Source of the DNA: Sistotremastrum niveocremeum HHB9708
Taxonomy: Eukaryota > Basidiomycota > Agaricomycetes > Sistotremastrales > Sistotremastraceae
Direction of reading: 5' to 3'
Assembly (NCBI GenBank): GCA_001630475.1
Contig: KV419399.1
Coordinates: forward strand, 1 to 64,000
Length of the DNA: 64,000 nucleotides
Shown here: positions 11,155 to 22,258 of the stretch, one piece after another
Layout: the number at the start of each line of letters is the position of its first letter
Numbering within the stretch: the first letter of the stretch is position 1
Notes under the pieces: generated by a model
What the model was told of the DNA's origin: nothing
Database searches by the model: none
The model's input: the letters and a program-made list of their open reading frames with translations, nothing else
Made by a program: the position numbers and the translations under genes

Positions 11155-14100
11155 TTAGATATTTGCTGGGGCATCGCTGGAAGGCTTGTTCACAAGCTCG
11201 AGCATATGCTCGATGACCTCTTGTGGGGTGGTCACATGCCAGCTAGCCAGAGTCTTCTTGCTACTCGCACCCACGGCAGTGGAGAAGATAGACTCGGGGC
11301 GGATAGCCAATTGAACGGGCTTAGGCTCTACACCATTCAAGGCGATCACGCCTGCGGGAGGTTGCATAACGGCCGGGCCGTTGCTGCTCATGGATTGGCG
11401 GAGGGAACGGAACATGTCTTCGTCGGTCTGTGGGATAGATTGGCAAGAGATGGTTAGAAGGGCGATGAATGGGTGTGGCATGCAGAATAGACGCACCTTG
11501 TCATCACCGGCGCAGAAGACCATCTCGGCATCAGGGTTGTTGTAAAGAATCCGCTTGACGATCTCGCCCTGAAGAAACACGATTGCGTGAGTCGCACGCG
11601 ACGCGACGCGTGGGGTGCACGTTATCACAGAGGGGAAGAAGAGTTTGACTTACCTTGTTGACAGCGATCGGACGGACTTCAAGGTTCTTTTTGCCCACGA
11701 GCACCTCAATTGGTCGCTTGTGTGTCAAGTTGTTCTCGAGGAGATCCTGACATTGACGGCATTGGAAGAGACTGTTGATAATCTTCGATGAGTGAAAGTC
11801 TTGATAAAATAGGATAAGACTCACCCCCACTCCGGGTCGCTCGCACGGTAATGCCAGGTGATTGAGCACTTCTTGGTCTCGATATGACTTCCAGTCGTTC
11901 TCTGAGGTACACCAATAAGAAATCGGAATAGATCGCAATCGGAAACAGGAACACACCTCGGTGTAGTACTTGAAGATCTCGAGAACCTCATCCATCCAAC
12001 TCATATCCAACTCCTCAGTCAAGTTACTCCAACCATCTGCACCGGGCGATCGGACGAAGGATCCATGTTCAGCCGACATTCCAATCTTCTTGAGATGACC
12101 AAAGTGGTGTTCCAAGAAGTCGCCATCACGTCCCGAGATAATGTACACCACGTTTCTGGGATCTTCTGACAACTTTGTGAGGGCTTCTAGTGCCTCGGGA
12201 GACGGCACGGCCATGCTTGGGGTCTTGACGATGGGGGTTAGAGTGCCCTACACATGAAATCGGATTAGCAGGTAGAAGTCGACGCGTGGCAGGATCGACG
12301 AACATCGTAGTCAAACAGGAACAACCTCTTCTTGGCCTTCTCGTAAGACTGGATGAGCTGGGGTTTGTTAAGGAGAGGCGTCTGGTGGGCAGTGAGGTCG
12401 TTATCCAGTTGGGAGAGTAGCATCTTGACGAGGACAGCCGCCCAAGTGTGCGAGGTATGCGTGGTAACGACTCCGTAAAGAGCCGCATGCCTTTGAGCCT
12501 TCTCCTCCTCCGACATAAGAAGGCCGTAATTGATCGCAGCCGCGACGTCCTGTTACGCGAACAAAGATAATCCGATGTAAGTTTCACCGATAAATGACCA
12601 GATTAGGAAGCAGAGGTAAATTTACGGACACCTAGATTCCATGGATTGATTTGGCTAGTGATTTGCGATAAGATCGGCTGGTGACACGTGGGAAGAAGAG
12701 GGAACTTACAGAGCGTGGGACATATTGTTCGAGATGCCCATAAATTCACTCAAGATGAGTGGACTCTTGTTGGCATGTTCTTGAGCAATGACAAATTCCA
12801 TGGATGCAGTGTTCATGCCATCACGGAGGGGAGTGATGACGGCCAGGTCGGCTACAGAAAGCAGGGCATAGAACTCATCGCGTTTGATCGTCTGGTGGCT
12901 AAAAACAAAGCACTTTTTTCAGAACGGGAAAGAGTAAAGGGGAGTTAATCTTACTAGTGATGAATAGGGATAAAGTCGAGTGACCCGAATTCGCCGTTAA
13001 TGCTAGCGACCAATTCAGAAACCTGGTGCTCAAGTTTCGATGAATCTGCCTGAGCGGGTGCAGTCACTTGAATAAGGACCACCTATGGTTATATGGGGAA
13101 CGTAAGTGAGCGATGGTCATGAGAAATAAGACCTAAAACGCACATTTCCCCGCCATTCGGGATAATCACGTAACAGCTTCTCGAAGGCCTTGAGCTGCAT
13201 CGGACAAACTGTGAGCCACTGTCGTATAGCCAAGTGTCGCCGAAGTACCTTTTGGAGAACTCCCTTTACAACATCGAGCTTGTCTCTACCGACAATGATT
13301 TTCTTGCCTTCGTACAAGGCGCGAAGTGCCTCCGCCTTGGGCTTGACGCCAGGTCTCGTCCTGTACCAGTTGTGAGAGCGAGACAGAACGAGAAAAGTAA
13401 ACACGCACGCGTCTTTCGCGACCCGATCGGCATCGATGCCTACAGCGCAATGCCCAATAGCAGCCACATGTCCTTGAACATCCACACCACGCGAAACGAT
13501 TTCATATCCACAGACTCTCGTACAAGTCGAGGCGAAATGTCGGGAATATGCATAAGTCTGCGAAAAAGAAGTGAGTTGGAGATGCCGATGAGCTATGAAT
13601 CTAAAGCACATACTTGGAAGCAGACGAGATTGGCGCCAAGCATCCCGTCCAGCACCTCTTTCCGTTCTGAGAAAATCAATGTGAGAAATTCGTTCGAGTG
13701 GTCGTTAGAGGAAAGGACGGACTGGGGAGACATCTGAAGACCTCGGAACTAGGGAACGGGGTGTGTATGAAGAGACCGACGATCGAATCCGAGTTTGCCT
13801 TTCTGAGCATACCGGGGACAAGTAACAAGTGGTAGTCATGGATCCAGATCAAATCGCCTGGCTGGGCGACTCGAAGGACGGCATCAGTGAAGGCCTGATT
13901 TGCCTGAACGTAGGCATCCCAGTTGTCGTCGACGGTGCTGGTTTCGGTGGCCACATCCTGCCAGAGGAGATAGTGGAACAACGGCCAGAGAACTGCGATA
14001 TGAAAATTGAGACACTGGTTGAAAAGGCACGAAAAAGCTGGCACGCACTGGTTTTGCAATATCCTTCGTAATGGGCGTGTGCGATCTTGTCGTCGAGCCA

Positions 14101-14673
14101 GACAGGAACCAACTTGGCTTTCTTGCCTGGCTCTTCGCTCTCCAACGCCTCTTCGTTTTCGTCCAACAACTCCTCGACCTCCTTCTTGTCTTCTTCAGTA
14201 AGACTGTTGGCAGGGATCGTCTCGGAAACGCCAGCAGAATTTCGAGCGACCTCGATATCGCCAACCCAGCCGACGATGAGTTGTTCGTGTGTTTCAGAAA
14301 GGGAGCGGATGCCACTGATCGTGGCAGAATGACCGTGACGGGGAGCAACCTGCCATTTGGCAGGTTTCTTGACGTCAGTGAGGTTGAGCTGGTCGAGGCT
14401 GGGTGGCTGGACGTCGAGCTTTCCATCGCGGTAGTCTGGGGTTTTGGGAGGCGTCAAGGGCGCAGATGAGCTGCCGCCGAGTTTTGAAAGTTCAACAGGG
14501 AGGTAGTGGCAGACATGGATGATGCGGCCAGAGAGTTTGATACCATGTTCGAGATGCTGCTGTTGGAGAGCCTTTATGGCGTCACGGACCTCCGGCAGAG
14601 AAAGCTGGGAGGGCTTTGCGCTGTCGAGGACGGGCTCAGCGAAGGAGTCCATTGAGGGATGTTCGTAGGACAT
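11155..14673 (-). CDS. TPS2: Trehalose-6-phosphate phosphatase with GT20-like domain (TPS2 type)
   Basis: The start is ATG 14673 (MSYEHPSMDSFAEPVLD). The N-terminal two thirds is a trehalose-6-phosphate-synthase-like GT20 domain (VCHYLPVELSK, LWPLFHYLLWQ, IHDYHLLLVPGMLR, GLFIHTPFPSSEVFR, IIVGRDKLDVVKGVLQK). The C-terminal third is a HAD phosphatase. Its FDYD|GTLTPIV motif is split by an intron and supplies the DxDGT catalytic Asp pair. SGRDGDFLEHHFG, SAEHGSF and AGDDKTDEDMF follow. In the GT20 part, Lys replaces the Arg of the OtsA 'ERLDYTKG' motif, fitting the Tps2 branch whose synthase half is thought not to be catalytic. It would turn trehalose-6-phosphate into trehalose in the cytosolic TPS complex. 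Ten or so short introns cut the gene. Confidence 0.92.
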
Positions 14674-14948
14674 GGTGGGCAGGAGAAAGAAGGGAATGCA
14701 GAGTATTAAGGAGGTGGTGGTACTTATATGTGGATTAAACAAAATGCGTAGTACGTCAACGAAATCCAAGCGCGAACGCCAAATCCGGAAAATAAGTGCA
14801 ATCTTTCTCAACGTGCGCCTGGACGCATCTCGGGCCACTATCTTCCGAACATTGTCCTCGTGCTATAAGTCTTTCTGGCCTGAGCTCACCATCGATCCCG
14901 TCGACCTCGCCCTCTTCGCTGCTGCTATCATACACGTGCGTCCGCCCT

Positions 14949-15914
14949 TCACCGCCACTGTGCTGATTTGTCCGTCAATGGTACATACTATATCCACATC
15001 GCCAATCCAGCACAACGTCCAAAATATACAGAGCTTGCGACTTACCTGAACACCAAACAACGTCTTGCGGCTCACGACTCCCTTCTCGTCCTTATCCACC
15101 TGGATGATCTCTTGTGCATCCGTACCCACTGGGATGAACATCCGCCCCGGCGACGCCAGTTGCTCAATCAGAACCTCTGGGATGATCGGTGCTGCTGCTC
15201 CGACGTGGATGGCTGCATACGGTCCCCCGGCAGCATGTCCTATTCGAGATCAGACAAGCTTGAAATGAGCCTTTCAAATGAATGAACGTACCCAGTCTTC
15301 CATCGGCTGCGATCATCTGGATCTCCCCTCTTTGTAAGGGCCCTTCTAGTCCATCCTTGACGAGGTTCTCCTTCGACCACTCCACGAGTTCCGATATGTG
15401 GTCAATACCGACCACGACTCCTCTATCATGCACGGGCAAGCGCGGGTCTGCAATGAGGTGGTAGAAAATGGCAGCGGTGTAGCCCGAACCCGAGCCAATG
15501 TCGAGAACGCGCGCTCCAGGCTTGAGGAGAGGAAGCAAGTTCTCTGCCGCATGCGCATGCTTGAGTCAGCTTGTCAGTCATCTTGCTTGGTGTTATCAGC
15601 TCAGACGCTTGCCATATGAGGCGCGGAGATGGTGGCTCCGTAGTCGATAGACCTTGATAATAAGACTCAGTGGATTGCTTAACTGAGATTCGGGTGCTGT
15701 CGTACTGGGGCGAGTCCTCGTAAGCCGTGCCTGTGCTCCGGGAGCGTACATAGTTTTTGCGGTCGACGTGTTTCATTGCCTGCACACTTTGGCGATCTGA
15801 GCACTGGATCAGTAGCGCACTCACCGTCATCACTCTCGTCGACGTTATCAAGCCATTGTTGAACAGATTCTGGATCAACTCTTCGTTTGTGCGTCCGCTG
15901 CAGCGCCAGGCCAT
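14949..15914 (-). CDS. Protein-L-isoaspartate O-methyltransferase
   Basis: The start is ATG 15914 ([20 protein letters not shown]), typical of PCMT proteins. Family blocks follow: [19 protein letters not shown], the SAM-binding motif [60 protein letters not shown] and GRMFIPVG. The last small exon gives [12 protein letters not shown] and stop 14949. The enzyme repairs age-damaged proteins by methylating L-isoaspartyl residues. The intron after ISAPHM (15612-15560) fits best with a GC donor, giving the usual [13 protein letters not shown] donor six bases downstream would add Ala-Ser. The gene lies 275 bp upstream of the TPS2 start on the same strand. Confidence 0.9.
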
Positions 15915-16212
15915 GTTCAGTGACGACGATGTTTGATCAGTACAAGGATAAGATATCGATGGTATTATGTGTTGTACAAGTCCGTGTAATAGATGATACA
16001 AGGTATACGTAGCGCAATTATTTCAGGGGTGGGGTATCAATATGATGTCACTGGGAAAACATTCCCTAATGTGGTTGCGATCGACGCGTCGGCCACCTAA
16101 TTCCGGCCAGTAAATTTTTTGCGTCGGCAACAAATACAACGTCCAGAGCAGGACATAGTGCCCTCGACGTAGAGAAGGATGGAGTGGAGAGAGAGGTGAC
16201 ATCAGGGCGGGA

Positions 16213-16549
16213 TCATCGACGCCGTGAGCGCGATTTCGAGTCGGCAGCCGCAGAAGCAGGCGAGAATTTGGAGATGCCAATGGCGGCAAGATGGGTCGAC
16301 TCGTTCGACTTGAACGATGACGTCGAGGCCCGTGTTGCGGGAGCAAATGCCATGGATAAGAGCTCTTCGCGTGAGTATTTCACAACGCTCGAAGAACCTG
16401 TGAGAACGAGACGGTGTGAGCGACTGGGAGCAAACAGGGTAGCGATGAGAAAACTGACTGGATAAGGACGAGTAGGACGAGGTGGGCGACGATGGAGCAG
16501 TGGAGACGGGCGACTGGCTGCGGGGCACTTGGATACGAAGGGCGTTCAT
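16213..16549 (-). CDS. 91-residue protein with canonical eIF4E-binding motif
   Basis: Two exons (16549-16459 and 16397-16213; intron 16458-16398, GTCAG...CACAG) join in phase to 91 residues, starting MNALRIQVPRSQSPVSTA. The first exon is Pro/Ser-rich. The second opens with SVVKYSREELLSMAFAP, which fits the eIF4E-binding consensus YxxxxL(hydrophobic) and resembles human 4E-T (YTKEELL). The rest is Ser/Ala/Lys-rich and ends SKSRSRRR. It has no membrane segment or signal peptide. The likely role is a small translational repressor or 4E-binding protein in the cytoplasm, inferred from the motif alone. Without splicing, the first exon runs into another frame that loses the motif. Confidence 0.65.
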
Positions 16550-16580
16550 CTTGGTGGCGAAAGCTCTCGAATGGAGGCCA

Positions 16581-16588
16581 TACTTATA
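16581..16588 (-). promoter_or_regulatory. TATA-like box before the eIF4E-motif gene
   Basis: TATAAGTA on the minus strand lies 39 nt before the ATG at 16549. If it is used with ordinary spacing, the 5' leader would be very short. Confidence 0.4.
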
Positions 16589-16783
16589 CTGGCCAGCCTT
16601 GGTCCGCCACGTCCGCGACCCCAACCTGGAGAAGAGGGGGACCTTACTCACGTGACTGGCTAAGCGAGCGGCTTCGGTTTCAATCACCGCCACGCCGAGA
16701 CGGAACGAGAACACATGCACAAAATCGCGAATTAGGGTTCATATTCACTCGGTGATCTGTACTATCCTGATAAACACATGCAC

Positions 16784-17956
16784 TCAGCCCTCAATGAAGC
16801 CTTTGACGTTCGACAGCCAATCAACATATTCCTGAACGCAATTTGAGCATCCAATATTGTCCAAATGACTGACGTAGAACGCACCTTCTGCTCCTTCCAC
16901 TCGCCATACTCTTCGATAAATGCTGCCAGCTCGTCTGTCACGCCCCGTTCCTGCAGATATGCCTCTATCGCACCCTGGACACCCGCGTCCAGCTGATCGT
17001 ACTAGTCAAGCTAAATTCAGCACCCACTCTCTCACACAGCGAGACAAACCAGGGCTTACCTGGGGCCCGATGTAAAGCCCTCGCCGTTGCCAATCTCCCT
17101 CGGCAGTGAGATCCGTAGCAAGCTTTCCGTCCCTGTACCAAGAAACGTTATCGATAACAACGCTGCCGTCCTGGATCGAGGTCTCCAGCGTCAATCCCCC
17201 TGCAATCCCCGTCTGGCAATTCCGCGATTTAGCCAGTCGATCTAATTCAGTCGATCGACCAGAGAGTCCTGCCGCACCTTTGTTATTGAGACAGACGCCC
17301 TGACCGGGTAGCGCAAAGGCCCCGCATCTTCCATCGTATTCCCTTGCTCATCCACCATCTCTTCGTATTCCTGTTCTTCTGGTCCCGCTCCAATGTCGGC
17401 AATCGAAAACAATACGCGAATCCTGTGGCACGCCATCAATCAATCCAGAGCGCCCTTGGCAAATCGTCTTCAGAAGCTCTAGACCTACGTTTCTTTCCCA
17501 TACTTTCTTGTCAAGGAAATCTCGTCATGACCTGGGCTGTCGCTTATCTGGCTCGAGCCAGGTCAGAGATCTGGATTGCACCACAAAACGTTCTGGCTCC
17601 ACTCACCTCCCAGACACCTGCCTCTTGGAAGCTCTTCAGAAACTCGGGAACTTCGGGGGCGTCTTTTGATGCCTCTTTCTCATAGGCTATCTCCTCTTTT
17701 AATTTCGAAGCAAGGGCTACGTCGGCTAGGTGATAGAAGCTGAGATGTTAGTGCTGCGGTGAGGAGCGGGGGGTCGTCACGTACTCATGCCTTCATCTCG
17801 TCTCAGTGTCGAGACAGAAAAAGCTCGCACTGCGGCTGGGCGCGCGGCGGAAGACAGCTGCGCTGCTTGACGAGAGATAGTCTTGGCGCATGGTCTCACA
17901 GCAAGAATAGAACGAGAAAGGGGTCTAAGAGACTGTAGTGAACGTAGACAAGACAT
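16784..17956 (-). CDS. MAM33: Mitochondrial p32/MAM33 family protein
   Basis: The start is ATG 17956 (MSCLRSLQSLRPLSRSILAV). The first 50 residues are rich in Arg, Ser and Ala without acidic residues, a typical matrix-targeting sequence ending near AFSVSTLRRDEG. The mature part has the acidic p32 (gC1qBP/MAM33) features: DVALASKLKEEIAYEKEA, RIRVLFSIADIG, the Glu-rich EEQEYEEMVDEQG, SVSITK, LETSIQDGSVVIDNVSWY, RGLYIGPQYDQLD and a C-terminus DELAAFIEEYGEWKEQKEYV...VKGFIEG. p32 proteins form doughnut trimers in the mitochondrial matrix and support translation and respiration. Five or six short introns interrupt it. Confidence 0.88.
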
Positions 17957-20682
17957 GGTTGCTGAACGCAGATTTTTTTTGGCGACGAAGTGAACGCGAA
18001 GCAAATTTCAGACTCCGCTAAAAATTCATGCCACTGCTCCGACGCCCATCTTCCATGTTTCCCTGCTTCTGATGATGCTACGACTCTTGGTATCACTCTA
18101 TTCCGCCAGCAAGATATATATACTACTTCAGAACATCACTGCTTGGCTGCGCGCCTCCAAAGCGCGAAAATAATACGCGAAACACGTTCCTGATCGGATA
18201 CTGCGTGGTTGACTCCTGGGATAGTGTTTAGATCCAACGACTCATCGCCAACCAATATCCCGATGTCCGTGAAAGCCGGAGAATGTGCTAGATCGCTGAG
18301 TGGGACGTCGACCGGGTAGGTGAGTAGCCGGAAGCGCAGAAATGTTGGGGTTGGAGAAACTGCTTGTTCAGCTACAGCTCACCGACGCCGGACAAAAATT
18401 GGAACGAGAATCATGCTCTGGTTGCCGGAGAGCCAAAGAAGGTATTTTGAGTGAGGTGAGACTCGCCGTCCGGGATCGCAGTTTGAGTCAATAACCGGTG
18501 AAGAAGACTACGTCCCCAACCAGCGCGGCGACAACGGAAGCTGTTTCCGGATTTGTCGGAAGAGACCGGCGTGCGCTGACGTTGACTCGAGGGCCTCCCG
18601 ATTCAGTTGAGTCAGTCACGCACAATATTCAAGGCACAGTTGTACAACGAGGTGCTGCCATCAGGGACTTGTGTCACTTAACCTGACTCTTCTTCATTTA
18701 GGATCAATCTTTCTCATACTAGGGTCAAAAAGTGTTCCAACGGTTCGGGCTTGACACCACATCTGCCTCAGTTCACTCCCATGCTTTCAGGACCCAACTG
18801 CTCTTCTACTACGAACGGGATTCAAATGAGGTCATTTAGCTCGACGTTTCTCTACCATGCTCCTCCGAAGAGGGACGATCCGGGCTCCCACCATCCCCAC
18901 ATCTCTCCGAGCTTTAGGTCATTGTGCATGAACTAACCTAAAGTGAAAGTTGCTAGAACTCTGCTTCTCAAGATCGTCATATATTGACACCACGATACTC
19001 CATCTTGTCTGCTCGTCTTCACCCTAGTGTCCATTTCATCCCTGATTTCTCCGGTGGCGTCTGACGTGATATCCTGTCTTTCTTCGATTGGCGTAATCTC
19101 CTCATCTATAGAGCCAATCACCCTCTTGAAGCACCCGTTTGTCCCCAAATAAATCACCTAGGACGCCGCACACCGCATCAGTCATTGTCGCATCATTTAT
19201 TGTGCACACGACGTTCCTACTGAACCCGACCCGTTGGAACGAGCTCAGGGACCCGTGCCTGCTACTGGAGCCTGTTCCCCGGGAGACAGTCGTGTTCTCG
19301 CGCAAAGTGCCTGGAGTAAAATGAAGCACCTTCTAGTCTACATTGTTCTATGTTCTACGACCTTTGGGGTAAAACTCTTCATGGGCTTGTCACTCGTACC
19401 CTCGATATCAATGCATTGTGGATCCTGGACGGTGCTAGGATCCTGAGCCACAGACTCACAGCCCAATCTAGAGCAACTGTCCCATGTAAGTCACTCTGTT
19501 GCATGGCATCTTTTTATTGGCTGTGAGGAGATTTGACTGACAACATTGGGATACAAAAGTTGCTAGCTACTGCATAGGCCCATTGACGTACAGTGTAGGC
19601 ATCGCAGCCTCTGCGAATATACCATCGCTGGAATCTCGACTTGGAACTTGTATTCACTATCAAGGGTATACATAGTATAAACGAGATAAGTTAAGCCAGA
19701 TGTCTACGACCTTGAAGCGTGTGTGCTCCAAGGATAGCACCCTGGCGATGGTCGTGGTAATGCTGGTGATCGTTTCATGGTATCGATCAAGTAACTCAGG
19801 CCGGGGAATTGGTGCGACGTTGGGCTATGGGTTGACGCACACCAGCTTCTAAAAGAGCACTGGATATATTCTATAGAAAAAGAAAGAGAACGATGGTAGG
19901 TTAAATTTCCCGAAGTCGAGTAGGCCTCTTCCGAATGCCTGCTCCTGCGAGTCCCGCCAAAATCAAGCACTTTCTCATCACAGAAACGATTTATTCGACG
20001 ATATAAAAAATCCTCAAAGAGACATGAGCAATGTGATTCCAACAAAGAGCAAAAAAGAGAAGGAGAGTATAGACAAAAGGGCAGTACAAAAAACGAAATA
20101 AGACGAGGGGTGCTGGAGGCGTTGCGGAGTCCGATGTTGGCTCTCAACTTCGAGCGGAGACAAATTGAGCAAGACCAAACTGGCGGGACACGAAATTCAA
20201 TGACAAAACTCTGACAACGACCATGCTCGCCGTCGAGCTCGTCGAAAACGAAAAATCGACACTAACCAAGTGCCCAATGACGCCTGCGCACGGGCCACCC
20301 CACAATGCAAAATGTGCGTGACGGAGGGTTGTCACGGTTCAAACAGCTCTCTCGCTTTCTACGCTGAGTCAGGAGCCGTCCCACGAACACGTTGGCAGAG
20401 CTCTCTTGCTCGCTGTGAACAACGACTGCAGAAATTAATACGAGGTTCGAGCATTCGAGTGTATCACTTTTAGTTTATACTGATTGAGTGTTTCCGCAGA
20501 TTCAATCGGAGAACGTTCAGGGAGTCGTCGGAGTACGACCTCGTAAGTGCTTGTCTTACTCCGACCTCACATACCTTTCTTGTCTCTTTGTCGCGTCTCT
20601 AACATGTCTTGCCTCGCCAGCACGGATAAACGTCTAGAAACCCTATCAACCTACTTGATACGAGGCAGCTCGCCCATCAATC
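17957..20682. other. Long intergenic region, no gene recognised
   Basis: Scattered short frames on both strands show no family motifs, signal peptides or splice-linked partners. The part near 17957-18120 should hold the MAM33 promoter. The part just before 20683 likely holds the 5' leader of the zinc-cluster gene. A possible leader intron runs from GTAAGTGC near 20541 to CTCGCCAG near 20620. Confidence 0.4.
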
Positions 20683-22012
20683 ATGTCCGAGGCCCAAGGC
20701 GCCACCGCTGATCAAGTCGCCCAACAAGGGCATGTACGAACCCCAACTCCAGACGGGACTCAAGTTCCAGAGCAACAACAGCCTAGCGGCAACCCCTTCC
20801 CCCCTCCCGGCTATCAAGCCTACTACACATACCCTCCCCACGATGCTCCCCCAGGCGACGGAAGCGCCCCAGCGAATGGTGCACCTCCATACTATCCATA
20901 CGTAGGACCCATGGGCACCGTATATGCATATCCAGGCCAGCCTAATACTGGCGGCTACAATCCCATGACCCTCCCTTCCACCCTCCCTATATCGCAAGGG
21001 ATGCAGCGGTCTAAACGTAAACAAGTTAAAAATGCCGTAAGTCTTGTCCATTCTGAGCGTCTTATCTCTCGACTAAATTGTATCGATTAGTGCACGAATT
21101 GCGCGACCGCATGTAAACGGTGCGATAATGCACGTCCTTGTGAACGATGCAAGAAGTACGGGATTGAAGCTACTTGTCAAGATAGTGCCAGGAAAGAGAG
21201 GAAAAAGGGAGTAAAGAGGGGACCGTACAAGCGTAAGAGCAAAGTCTCCAATTCAGGATTTGATGGTAACCCCTTCGTCCGGAATCGTACAATCAATCGC
21301 TCATACTCTACTAGATCCCAACTCTAACCCGGAGGGCGACTGGTCACCGGCCGGCGTTCCAAATGGTGACCCCAACGCCGTTCCCCAGCTCCCACAAGGC
21401 CAACCTCCATACCCCGAAGGCTATTATCCCTACTACCCGTATCCAATGCCAATGCCGGGTCAAGAGGGAGCGCCCCCAGGCAATCCTCCTGACCCGTCAG
21501 GCAACGGCGCCTTCCCCCCACCACCGCAGTTCTATGCTCATCTCCATCCTGCTGCCTATCCTCCTTACCCCCCTTGGCAACACCAGCCGTACCAGCCTCA
21601 TCCAGGCCAACCAGGTGACCCAACTCAACCGCCTCCCGAAGGCACTGTCGCTCCTCATCCAATGACGGTGAGCGGCTCGGGGTTGTTAAAAGAAGACGAC
21701 CCTACCGCAGTAGCTGGGGAGCATCAAGCTGCAGGAGATATCGCCGCGGTCGCCGTTGCCCTCGACGCAGCCATTACAGCAGCTAAGCCCCCAAAGAAGA
21801 AAGGGAGCAAGAAAAAAGACGATGATGGGAAGAAGAAAAGTCCAAATTTGGGTCGGACAGGGAAATCATCAAAACGACGTGCTGAAGAAGGAAAGGCTGA
21901 GGGTGCAGGACCTCAAGGCGCTCTCGACGCCGCCTTAGGGGCCATCGACCCGTCTGTTACCTCCGGACAGGACGGCGCTTCTGGGGATGGCGTGACGGTT
22001 GGACCATCCTAA
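20683..22012 (+). CDS. Zn2Cys6 zinc-cluster transcription regulator
   Basis: Three exons. The N-terminus is disordered and rich in Pro, Gly and Tyr (NPFPPPGYQAYYTYPPHD). After KRKQVKNA, an intron ends at 21090. Exon 2 opens with a zinc cluster of spacing C-x2-C-x6-C-x5-C-x2-C-x8-C (CTNCATACKRC, ARPCERCKKYG, EATC), followed by a very basic linker, RKERKKGVKRGPYKRK. A second intron leads to a long Pro/Tyr/Gln-rich segment and a Lys-rich nuclear-localisation-like stretch (PPKKKGSKKKDDDGKKK), ending at TVGPS. No fungal-specific transcription factor homology domain is visible, so DNA binding is clear but targets are unknown. It converges on the alpha-xylosidase gene, with 246 bp between the stops. 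Confidence 0.85.
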
Positions 22013-22258
22013 AAGGTTCTTCTAAGGAGAGAACTCGCCCGTTTCCAAGCTGTGTTTCGTTTTCGATGTCTTTGTCTTCTTCGTTGTCGCCTTTCGAACC
22101 CCTACTTATTCAGTGTCCCAAGAAGGTATCAGAGGAGCCTCCCAGGGTCATTATGCGTATCCCCTTCACGTTGCTCTTCCTGTAATCAGCTTCGTACGAG
22201 TTCATTATGATAATCTGTGCTCTTTGCATCGCTCAATGATCTACGTTGTGACTCCGGA

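Noticed and set aside
18400-19450. Cluster of 60-75 residue frames
   Set aside because: Short, on both strands, without motifs or plausible exon links.
20440-20460. GGTTCGAGC as a tRNA B box
   Set aside because: No A box or cloverleaf could be drawn around it. Similar words at 22889 and 60500 fail the same test.
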